A program made the translations under genes and the position numbers. From Glomus cerebriforme (taxonomy: Eukaryota; Glomeromycota; Glomeromycetes; Glomerales; Glomeraceae), in contig QKYT01000927.1 of the NCBI GenBank assembly GCA_003550305.1, positions 1-24,068 of the forward strand: a stretch of DNA of 24,068 bases. Direction: 5' to 3'. The notes beneath the pieces are model-generated. The model was not told the DNA's origin, ran no database searches, and worked only from the letters and a program-made list of their open reading frames with translations. Below are positions 8,938 to 18,208 of this stretch, in pieces; position 1 is the first letter of the stretch; every line of letters begins with the position of its first letter.

Positions 8938-11445
8938 ATGGCTTCTACTGAAATTGAAAACGAAAATGAACTAGTTGATTGGATTGAAGAAGCTATTGAA
9001 AATAATCATATAAGGTTTTACGAATATGAAAAGTTTAGTAATATACAAGAAATAGGTTCAGGAGGTTTCGGACAAGTATTTCGTGCAAAATGGAAAAGTT
9101 CTGAAAAATATTTTGCTTTAAAATCTTTTTTTAATTTAAATTACGTTACCTTTAAAGAGATCGTTAATGAGGTAAAAAAAAAAAAATTTTTTTTTATTAA
9201 AATAAATAACAAAAAATAACAAATTTTTTTAACGTCTTTTATAATTATTATTATTTTATTTATTATGTAGCTCAAATTGCAACGAGATGTTGATTTTCAT
9301 GATAATATCATTAGGTTTTATGGAATCACAAAGTCAATTTCAGGTATATGTTTATATAAATTATATTACTTTTTTTTAATAAAATTATTATTATTATTAT
9401 TTTTTTTTTAATTATTATTTCTTTTTTAAAATAGAAAATAGAAGAGTGAACGATTACTTATTAGTATTAGAATATGCTAATCAAGGAACTCTTAAAAGTT
9501 ATCTAAAGAAAACTTTTGATGAACTTACTTGGAATGATAAATATAATTTAGCTTATCAGTTAGCTTGTGCTGTCTTATGTTTGCATGATGAGGGAATTAT
9601 ACATAATGATCTGGTAATTTTTACGTTTTAAAATTTATGATTTAAAAAAATAAATAGTCGCTAACTTAAACCTTTATTTTATCAGAATTCTACCAATATA
9701 TTGGTTCATCAAAATGTCGTTAAATTGGCGGATTTCGGATTATCAAAAAGGATCGATGAATCATCCAGACTTCAATCTAAATTATTTGGTGTTATACCTT
9801 ATATGGATCCAAGAAAATTTAGTAAACGAAATAGAAATAATTCATGTAGAGATAATGAAAAAAGTGACGTATATAGTGTTGGAATATTATTATGGGAGAT
9901 TTCAAGCGGTCAACCACCCTTTCATAATGATGGTGAACCATATGATCTTGATTTAGCTATGGAGATTATGGGTGGTACAAGAGAAAAAATTGTTCCAAAC
10001 ACACCACCTGATTATGTTAAACTTTATGAGGGTAAATAATTTTTTTTTTTTAGAAAGTTGTTTAATGTTATTTCATATTTATTCATTATTAATCATTAAA
10101 TGGTTTTTCTTTAGAATGTTGGGATGGTGATCCGAAGAAACGTCCAACTATGCGCGAAGTGGTTGATAGATTAAAATTAAATAATCAATCAGAAGAACAA
10201 CAATCTGTTTTAAAATCAAATAATCAATCAGGAGAACAACCGTCTATTTTAAATTTAAATAATCAACCAAAAGAACAACCGTCTGTTTTAAAACCAAATA
10301 ATCAATCAGAAGAACGACCGTCTGTTTTAAAATCAAATAATCAATCAGAAGAACAACCATCTGTTTTAATATCAAATATTCGATTGGAAGAACGAGCATC
10401 TGAACTTGGTTCATTTCATGGTGAATTATCTCAATTGATTAAAAAATTCAATGAAATGATTGCAAATGATTTTAATGCTTCAGACCTTGATTCATTACAT
10501 ACGGAATTATCTTCATTAACTAAAAAATTTAATGAATTAATTGTTACAAGTGATGTGGGTCATGTGACGGAACAATTTGTTTCAAATACAAGTAAAAGAT
10601 CTTCAAAAAGTGAATATTCATTGCCAGAGATCAAACCGATTGAAGTAGAACCTACTAGTGTAAAAGTGACTGAAAAGGATTTAGATGCGAGTGTTTATGA
10701 AATAACGAAAATTTATCTAAAAGTATTAAACGAAGGAAAAGATTTAACTATAAGAAAACAATGCGTGCTTGATTATCTTAATGAACATAACATTAATAGG
10801 GAAGATATTTATAATTGGTTATCGAATAATCAAAATAATTCTAATAATATTTTTTTATTGGGATATTTCAAGCATTATGGAATTGTAAAAAATAAGAATC
10901 CAGAGTTGGCATTTTATTTATTTATGAATGCTTCAACACAAAATCATATTTTAGCTCTATATTATGTAGGAGCATGTTATCAGTATGGGAATGGAACTAT
11001 AAAGAATGAGAAATTGGCTTTTAAATGTTATCAAAAAATTGCCAGTAAAAATCTTGCAATAGGACAAACAAGAATTGGTTATTTTTACGAAAGAGGAATA
11101 GGTGTTGATAGAGATGAAAAAGTCGCCGTGGATTGGTATGAAAAAGCTGCAGAAAATGGGAGTTTCTTGGCAAATTATAATCTTGCCCAGTGTTATAGAT
11201 ATGGAAAAGGAATTGATATAGATGCTAAGAAAGCTTTTGAAAAATGTAAAAAAGCAGCGGATTTAGAAAATGGTATGGTCATAGCTAAATATGAACTTGG
11301 AGAAATGTATGAAAAAGGCTACGGAACTAACAAAAATATGGAGGAAGCAATCAGTTGGTATAAGAAATCTTCTGAACAAGGACATCGAAATGCCACAATC
11401 AGATTAAAAAAACTTGAAAGAAAACGAACATGTAATATAAATTAA
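8938..11445 (+). CDS. Tyrosine-kinase-like (TKL) protein kinase with C-terminal Sel1 repeats
   Basis: The model has five exons, 8938-9171, 9271-9343, 9435-9613, 9686-10031 and 10115-11445 (2163 nt, 720 residues). Introns are GT-AG of 99, 91, 72 and 83 nt, in phases 0,1,0,1, all joining in frame. Kinase domain, about residues 37-298: glycine loop GSGGFGQV (40-47), ATP-anchoring Lys62 (ALK), YLLVLEYANQGTL hinge, catalytic loop HNDLNSTN (159-166), DFG 178-180, then ECWDGDP..RPTMREVV. Catalytic Asp161 and Asn166 are present, but the usual HRD Arg is Asn160, so it is a non-RD kinase. Next come a 13-residue tandem repeat (300-364), an HGELSQLIKKFNEM motif present twice, a linker ending IYNWLSNNQN, and five divergent Sel1 repeats (about 522-705), which form an alpha-alpha solenoid for protein binding. 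There is no signal peptide or membrane segment, so it is probably cytosolic. Substrates are unknown. Confidence 0.92.
10180..10413 (+). repeat. In-frame 39-bp tandem repeat inside the first kinase gene
   Basis: Five units of exactly 39 bp start at 10180, 10219, 10258, 10297 and 10336, and a sixth degenerate unit occupies 10375-10413. Each encodes 13 residues, consensus NNQSEEQPSVLKS, polar and predicted to be disordered. The array lies between the kinase and the pre-Sel1 linker and is absent from the second kinase gene. The length is a multiple of three, so unit gain or loss would only lengthen or shorten the tether. Confidence 0.92.
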
Positions 11446-12398
11446 AATAATATTAACATATTTTATATATATTTATTTTATCGTTTAGTTTTTAGTTTTA
11501 TATTGGATTATTATTTGAGTTTATTTTATTTTTTTTTTTACAAATGTATATTTAATCAACTTCACTTTTTGGTATTGATGTTGGTGGCTTTTACGGGTAC
11601 ATTATTTAAATTAAATAAATAGTATATATATTTATCATTTAAATCAAAAAGGAAAAATTTTTTTCACTGCTATATAATAAAATTTCTGCATCTTATGATT
11701 TTTCTTTTTGGATTATGAAATAACGCTTTTTTTTACTAAACAAATTTTACGAAATAGGGTATTAAATTCAAGTGGATAAGAAATATCATCAAAATATTTA
11801 TTAATCAAAATAAAACTTCAATACGACTTTAGACCATTTTTTTTGTAGCAGTACTTTTTATACACTTTTAAGATATCTATGAAATCAATGATAAGGTACC
11901 AATTTTTTTGACAATTTTCCTGCGATGCATGTCATGAAACATATAATTCAATGATCCTAAATCTATTCGAATTTATTATAGAATCGAAAAATTTCTAACA
12001 ATAATTTACGTGTATTAAGCTTATTTCATGATTCTTAATGATACATCAATATATTAAATACTATATATTAAATATTTTTAATAATTCATAAAAAAAAAAT
12101 ACAAATAATTCAGGTTGAAATAATCTTAACTTCTCCGTCAATAATTAGCGCTCCAATGGGTCGAGTCGGGATATATTCAAACATTCAAACTTGTAGTATA
12201 ATTATAACCCGAATTGAACTCTATTATTTATTAGTATATTTATATCTGTACCAACAATAATCTCACTAAATAAATTATTAACTAAATGATTGTTGAAAAT
12301 TTAAATTAAAATCTTAAATAAAGTCAGTAAACCATAACGAAATCTTATTTAATACCAAAAAAAATCCATTTAACGCTAGTAATAAAAGAGGAATCATT
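11446..12398. other. Intergenic region between convergent genes
   Basis: These 950 bp lie between the 3' ends of the first kinase gene (+) and the Sel1-only gene (-). No gene is seen. An AATAAA at 11614-11619 could be a polyadenylation signal for the kinase gene, but such hexamers are common at this base composition. Confidence 0.5.
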
Positions 12399-13379
12399 TT
12401 ACGAATCTAATTCTATTAAGTGAAGTGTTTCTAATTTATCTTGACCATCTTCATATCCTTGTTCAGCAGATTTTTTGTACCAATAAATTGCTTTACTTAT
12501 TTCTTTTTCAATTCCTTTTCCATATTCATACATCAAAGCAAGATTGTATTGAGCAAGGTCATTTCCCAAATTTGCTGCCTTTTGATATAATTCAAATGCT
12601 TTTTGTACATTAACATCAGTTCCAATTCCTTTTTCATAACAATATCCTAGATTATTTACTCCATATAAATTTCCCAAATCTGCTGCCTTTTGATATAATT
12701 CAAATGCTTTTTGTAAATCTATATCTATTCCAATTCCATCATTATAACAACATCCTAAGTTATTTATTCCACCCGAATGTCCTAAATCTGCTGCCATTTG
12801 ATATAATTCAAATGCCTTTTCTTCATCAACATCAATACCAATTCCAACATTATAACAATCTCCTAACAAATTCATTCCACATAAATAATCTTTTTTTGCT
12901 AATAGTTTAGAAAATTCAAAAGCTTTTTCATAATTTTTATCAACACATACTCCATCCATATACATATTAGCAAGATAAAATTGAGCTATATTACTTCCTA
13001 AATTTGTTGCTCTTTGATATAATTCAAGTGCTTTTTGTTTATTAATATTGACTTCAATTCCATGAAAATTAAAATATCCAAGTAAATAAATAGAATTTTG
13101 ATTATCATTTTGATTATTTAAAACCCAATTATAAATTTCTTGTGTTTTTATCTTATGATTATTAAGATATTTAAAAAAATGTTGTTTTACTTCATCATCA
13201 TCTTTTCCTTCATTTATTTCTTTAAAATTAAATTTAACCAATTCATCAATCATAATGTTTAAATCTTCTTCACATGTATTTTCATTAATATTTTGAGTTG
13301 TAGGTTCTATTTCATTTATATTCATTTTATTAAAATTTTTAATAATTTGAGTTAATTCTACATACAATGAATTTGACAT
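12399..13379 (-). CDS. Sel1-repeat protein without kinase domain
   Basis: A single exon of 326 residues starting at 13379; the frame upstream reaches a stop at about 13404. The N-terminus (NSLYVELTQIIKNFNKM) aligns with the NSLHGNLSQIIQNFHEM segment of the neighbouring kinase gene. Residues about 40-95 carry the linker shared with both kinases (EGKDDDEVKQHFFKYLNNH, QEIYNWVLNNQN). Six Sel1 repeats follow (about 96-312), several with the near-identical core QKAFELYQKAADLGN; the last, KAIYWYKKSAEQGYE, resembles the terminal repeat of the kinase genes. No kinase exon, HRD or DFG motif is present in the 1.5 kb upstream. It is probably a paralogue of the last exon of a kinase-Sel1 gene that lost, or never acquired, the kinase part. 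It may act as an adaptor or compete with the kinases for partners (inference). A paired bZIP-type site lies 194 bp upstream. Confidence 0.9.
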   Translation of the reverse strand: MSNSLYVELTQIIKNFNKMNINEIEPTTQNINENTCEEDLNIMIDELVKFNFKEINEGKDDDEVKQHFFKYLNNHKIKTQEIYNWVLNNQNDNQNSIYLLGYFNFHGIEVNINKQKALELYQRATNLGSNIAQFYLANMYMDGVCVDKNYEKAFEFSKLLAKKDYLCGMNLLGDCYNVGIGIDVDEEKAFELYQMAADLGHSGGINNLGCCYNDGIGIDIDLQKAFELYQKAADLGNLYGVNNLGYCYEKGIGTDVNVQKAFELYQKAANLGNDLAQYNLALMYEYGKGIEKEISKAIYWYKKSAEQGYEDGQDKLETLHLIELDS

Positions 13380-13572
13380 ATTAATATTATTTGAATGAAA
13401 ATATTAAATTAAGGGGGAAGAAGTAAAAAATTTTGGTTCGTGCAATTGTTTTTTTATCACCACATATTTATTTTGCAGATCTGTTTCTGTGCCTCCGCAG
13501 TGAATTTTTGAACCGCAGTTTTATCATCCTTGTCTGATTCTTTATTGTCAAAATTGCTAAGAATATATGGGG

Positions 13573-13586
13573 TGACGTCTGACTCA
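13573..13586. promoter_or_regulatory. Abutting CRE-like and AP-1/Gcn4-like motifs
   Basis: The sequence TGACGTC-TGACTCA (13573-13579 and 13580-13586) places a CRE/ATF-type core (TGACGTC, seven of eight bases of TGACGTCA) directly next to a perfect AP-1/Gcn4 site (TGACTCA). It lies 194 bp upstream of the Sel1-only gene start, a usual promoter distance. Binding by bZIP factors is established for these motifs in fungi; use here is inferred. Confidence 0.45.
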
Positions 13587-14283
13587 GTTCATTTTTCTAA
13601 GAACATTATTTATTATAAGTGAGAAGAAATATATATATATATATATCGAATATTTAAATATTAAAAATCAATTAAATCAATTAAATAGAATTTTTTTTTA
13701 CAATAAATTTACAGAAAAAAACCATTCCCTAATGGGAGAAATGAAATTACTTTTTTTGCAGTAAATAAACTTATTCTTATTACAACATTACTCCTATAAT
13801 ATTCACTATCAATCATTCTAAAATGTTCATATTAGTAAATAGTTTATTGGTAAAAAAAATGTCCATTATTTCTTAAATTTACAAAACAAAAAGTGTGTAT
13901 CCTGTAATGTGTGTTGATTGCAAAAAAAAAAAATTGATATAAAGGTCATATTGAAAAAACAGATATAAGTTAACATACGTATATAGGTGATTTTAATGCC
14001 CGAATTAGGTAAATCTGTAGGGTTCTTAAATATTTCATTAAGACAAGTTTGTATTAAAATTTTATTTCCTTTTAATTTAATGAAAAATATAGTATGACAG
14101 TGAAAAGCTAAATAATAATAATAAAATAATAAGCTTCTTTAACTATCATATCAAGAATCATAATATAACTTATTAAATCTTCATATGTGGCGCAAGACAT
14201 TGTGCTTCGATCGTAATTCCGTATGCGGTCATTTTCCAACTAGAGAGTAACGGCGGTTTGTATCATTCTCAAAACATATAATA

Positions 14284-14347
14284 ACGAATGACTCGGTGGT
14301 ACGGATTTTTAACCCCGAGAGGCCGAGATTCGAGATTCTCCCACGCA
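14284..14347 (+). tRNA. tRNA-Lys(UUU)-like relic, probably not functional
   Basis: The patch has an A-box-like 'gactcggtggta', an anticodon-loop-like 'atttttaacc' (UUU), 'gagaggccgag' and a B-box-like 'gattcgagattc', in the order and rough spacing of a eukaryotic tRNA-Lys. However, the acceptor arms do not pair, the T-stem has mismatches, and the region between the D-arm and the anticodon is short. It is either a decayed tRNA or the tRNA-derived head of a SINE. The surrounding 160 bp are noticeably richer in GC than the neighbourhood. Confidence 0.3.
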
Positions 14348-14968
14348 TATTACATGTCATATTTAGGCAAAGTTCCAATATTTTTAATTTTGCCCAAAAC
14401 TTTATATCATAGTTTTCATACTTTATGATGTTTTTTTTTAAAAAAAAAAAATTATAAATTTATTTTATATATTCATGCCATTTCTGCATAACTTTTATTA
14501 TATTCATAGTTTTTAATTGTTATCATTCTACTGTAGGTATCTGTTTTAATTTATTAAAAGATAAAAATAATTGAATTTTTACACGCTGACGTGCCAGTAT
14601 ATTGATTTTTTATAGGGTAGTTTTTATATAATATATGAAAAGGATATTTATTATAAGTTTTAAAATTTTGTCTATTTAAAAAAAATTATAATAAACAATA
14701 TCAAAGTAATCAAATATTTCTTTTTTTTATAAATGAAACTTTTTGGTCAATAATGCAAAGAATTTGATAATTGGATAAAATTTTTTATTAAACACTATTT
14801 AGAATTGAAAATAATACAAAGTTTTATTATTTCGTAATATTTTCATTCCTAATTATTTACTTAACGTTAAAATAACTATAATAGATTATTAAGATTTTAA
14901 TTCTATATAACCACGAAAATTAATATCAAAAAAGGTTAATATTATAATTTATTCAAATGCGAGTTCTT

Positions 14969-17577
14969 CTAATTTTTTTCATCTCCTTGTTTAGCAGATT
15001 TTTTATACCAGTAATGTGTTTTATCTATATCCTTTTTAACTCCATTTCCATTTTCATATGACAAAGCAAGATTATATTGAGCTGATACATTTCCTAAATT
15101 TACAGCCTTTTGATATAATTCAAATGCTTTTTGTTTATCAACGCTAGTTCCAATTCCATCTTCATAACAACATCCTAAATTATTTATTCCTGATGCATTT
15201 CCTAAATTGGCAGCCGTTTGATATAATTCAAATGCTTTTTGTTTATTAATACTAGTTCCAATTCCATCTTCATAACACATTCCTAAACTATTTATTCCAT
15301 CTGCATAATCTAAATTTGCAGCCTTTTGATATAATTCAAATGCTTTTTGTTTATCAACACTGGTTCCAATTCCATTTTTATAACACATTCCTAAATTATT
15401 TATTCCAGATGCATTTCCTAAATTTGCAGCCTTTTGATATAATTCAAATGCTTTTTGTTTGTCAATACTAGTTCCAATTCCATTTTCATAACAACATCCT
15501 AGATTATTTATTCCAGATGCGTTTCCTAAATTTGCAACCTTTTGATATAATTCAAATGCTTTTTGTTTATTAATACATGTTCCAGTTCCATGCCGATAAC
15601 AACGTCCTAAATTATATATTCCATTTGCATTTCCTAAATTTGCAGACTTCTGATATAATTCAAATGCTTTTTGTTTATTAACTCTGGTTCCAATTCCATA
15701 CTGGTAACAACTTCCTAAATTACTTATTCCATCTGCATCTCCTAAATTTGCAACCTTTTGATATAATTCAAATGCTTTTTGTTTATCAACACTAATTCCA
15801 ATTCCATACTGATAACAACTTCCTAAATTATTTATTCCAGATGCATTTCCTAAATTTGCAGCCTTCTGATATAATTCAAATGCCTTTTGTTTGTCAACAC
15901 TAGTTCCTATACCATATTCATTAAATTCTCCAAGTAAAACAATAGCATTTGAATAATTTTGATTATTTACTATCCAATTATAAATTTCTTGTAAAGTTAC
16001 ATTATGATTAATAAGATAATTAAGAACCTTTTGTCTTGATGATTCTTCATTTTCTACACTATTATGAGAAAAAGTAAGCAGTTCATCAACCAATATACTG
16101 AAAGCATAAAAATTTTTATTTATAATTTGGTCACTTGATGAAATTGAATATTCTATTTCTTTTGTATCCATTTCATGAAAGTTTTGAATAATTTGAGATA
16201 AATTTCCATGTAATGAATTATTAATAATATTTTCAGGATTTTCAATAATATTTGAAATAAAATGCTGGTTACTTGATAATTGGATACTTTTATTAAAATT
16301 GTAAAGGTGAAAATCTTTTATAATGATATTTTCTTTTGTAATAATCGTCTTTAATTCATCAATTACCTGATTGATTGTTGGACGATTATCTGGTTCACCA
16401 TTCCAACAATCTACAAAAAAATAGGCCTTGAATTAAAATAGTGTTAATCATAAATCGTAAATTTAAATTTTATTCACCTTTATAAATTTTTACATAAGCT
16501 TCAGGTGTATCAGGAATAGGAGTTTCTCTATAACCCTGTAAAATTTCCATAGCCAAACCAATATCATGTTGTTCTTTACAAAAAGGTGGTCGACCACTAG
16601 ATATTTCCCATAAGAGTACACCAACACTGTAAACATCACTCTTTTCATTTAATGAATATACTTGTATTTGGTTATTGCTATCTCTACTTCGATTAAATCT
16701 TTTTGGATCAACATAAGAAAGCATTCCAAATAATTTTGATTGAAGATTGGATGATTCATCGATCCTTTTTGATAATCCAAAATCAGCTAATTTAATTGTA
16801 TTTTGATGAATTAATACATTTTTGGAATGCTAATATTATTAAATAAAATAGATTAATTAAGATAAATAATATTCATAATACTCATAAAATAACATATANA
16901 TGAATTACCAAATCACGATGTATATAATTCCTTCACCATGTAAACATGATACAGCATAAACCAGTTGAAAAGCAATATTAAATTTATCATTCCAAGTAAG
17001 ATTCACAAAATTTTCTTTCAAGTAATTTCGGAGAGTACCACTATCGGCATACTCCATTACCAATAAATATTTTTTTCTTTGATTTTCTTTATTTTTTTAA
17101 AAAAAATAATTCATAAAGTTAATTANTTGTATAAAAGCTTTTTTATAAAATAATATTATTAAAACTTAACATACCCCAATAGGAAGTGACACCGTAAAAA
17201 CTGATAATATTTTCATGAAAATCAACCTCACGCTGAAGTTTAATCTAATAAATAAAATATAACAATATTGAATTAGAAACGTACAGTTACTACAGTGTAT
17301 ATCATAGAATAAGTATTATTATTATAATTACCTCACGAACAACTTCTTTAGCTGTGGCGTTATTGAAATTATAAAAAGATTTCAGTGCCAAATATTTATG
17401 AGAATTTTTCCAATTTGCACGACGAACTATTCCAAAGGCACCGGAACCAATTTCTTGTATGTTGTAAAAATTTTCAAATTCATAATATTTAATGAGTTTA
17501 TTAGAAATAGCAATTTCAAACCAATTAATCCACTCATTCGAATCGTTAGTAAATACAAGTTCGGCATTATTAGACAT
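14969..17577 (-). CDS. TKL protein kinase with nine Sel1 repeats; frame broken in the catalytic loop
   Basis: The minus-strand model has exons 17577-17332, 17244-17175, 17086-16909, 16829-16478 and 16410-14969, with GT-AG introns of 87, 88, 79 and 67 nt at the same positions and phases as the first kinase gene. Ignoring a 2-nt insertion, it encodes 761 residues: glycine loop GSGAFGIV (44-51), Lys66 (ALK), LLVMEYADSGTL, HRDL (161-164) then HSKNVLIHQN, DFG 180-182, and CWNGEPDNRPTINQVI. The last exon also encodes NSLHGNLSQIIQNFHEM, the shared linker (QEIYNWIVNNQN) and Sel1 repeats (about 437-761). The extra 'TA' at about 16921-16925 sits between the codons for GII and HRDL. As sequenced, the protein would stop after about 170 residues, before DFG. 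An N lies 20 bp away at 16899, so an assembly error is as likely as true inactivation. Otherwise the gene is intact, including all splice sites. Confidence 0.88.
15070..15933 (-). repeat. 108-bp tandem repeat: eight near-identical Sel1 units
   Basis: The landmark 'gatataattcaaatgc' occurs at 15112, 15220, 15328, 15436, 15544, 15652, 15760 and 15868, exactly 108 bp apart with no indels. Each unit encodes 36 residues. The helix-B segment KQKAFELYQ is the same in all eight. Variation concentrates in LG-x-CY-x-x-G and in the two positions after GIGT. The same 108-bp spacing with a related landmark is found in the Sel1-only gene (12584, 12692, 12800 and 13016), where the units have diverged more. 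Confidence 0.95.
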
Positions 17578-18208
17578 TGTTGGGTAATAGAAAAAAATCC
17601 TTACTGCGGATTGCGGAAGTTAATATTTATATGTCTAGAGTGGAAAAAAAAAGGAAATAAAAATAAATTAAATTAACTATTTATAAATAAAACTGTATCA
17701 CAGTTGGAATATGTTGTGACCAAAAGTATATTATTTCATTCCTTAATTAGGAAAGATTAGAGTTTGATCGTCACATTTAAAATTAAATGTTTTTTTTAAA
17801 AAAAAAAATGTTAAAATTATAGTTTGAAGTCTCAAATTATTGTTAGTTAATTTAAATTTAACAAAGAGACAAGTTGCAATATAAATGGATAACATATGGG
17901 CGGATTTAGTTCACGCAATAAAATTAATTTTTTTTTGTGTATCAAAACCGATCTGCATGTAAGTTATCTCATATCAAGTGAGTGTGCAGATCAATCAAAA
18001 AGAATTTTTCTTATTTCGCACCACGCAAAAACAAAAAAAAACTTAAAAAAAGCGCGCACTCAACCCAACCCATCCGACCATCCGACCTAACCCGGTATGT
18101 ATTTTGTCCTAAGACCAGCTGATTTTTTTTCGAATTTGCAAAACTGTACAAATAGTTATTTTTCTTCTTTGGTTATTTTTTTTTTCTCATAAATTTTTAT
18201 TATTTTAT
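17578..18208. other. Intergenic region between divergent genes, shared promoter space
   Basis: The 630 bp separate the second kinase gene (-) from the C2H2-like pseudogene (+). A GC-richer patch at about 18050-18095 (caacccaacccatccgacca, then ctaaccc) looks superficially telomere-like but is not a repeat array. The 64-codon open frame at 17896-18090 has no recognisable domain. Confidence 0.5.
17790..17808. promoter_or_regulatory. T8-A11 tract upstream of the second kinase gene
   Basis: Eight T followed by eleven A, 213 bp upstream of the ATG at 17577 (minus strand). It is comparable to the tracts at 6077 and 8546. Its promoter role is inferred from position and from general knowledge of poly(dA:dT) in fungal promoters. 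Confidence 0.35.

Larger units (their letters stand above)
13380..14968. other. 1.6-kb intergenic region
   Basis: This lies between the start of the Sel1-only gene and the 3' end of the second kinase gene, both on the minus strand. It contains the paired bZIP-like motif, a TA microsatellite (about 13630-13646), a tRNA-like GC-richer patch near 14190-14350 and a T9-A12 tract at 14431-14451. No protein gene is recognised on either strand, and no kinase exons are found here. Confidence 0.5.

Noticed and set aside
9714..9956. 80-codon frame inside kinase exon 4
   Set aside because: A shifted-frame shadow of the DFG region of the first kinase.
12425..12910. Plus-strand frames opposite the Sel1-only gene
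   Set aside because: Antisense shadows generated by the 108-bp repeat coding on the minus strand.
18050..18095. Telomere-like CCCAACCC/CTAACCC sequence
   Set aside because: Only a few irregular motifs, not an array; no sign of a chromosome end or internal telomere.
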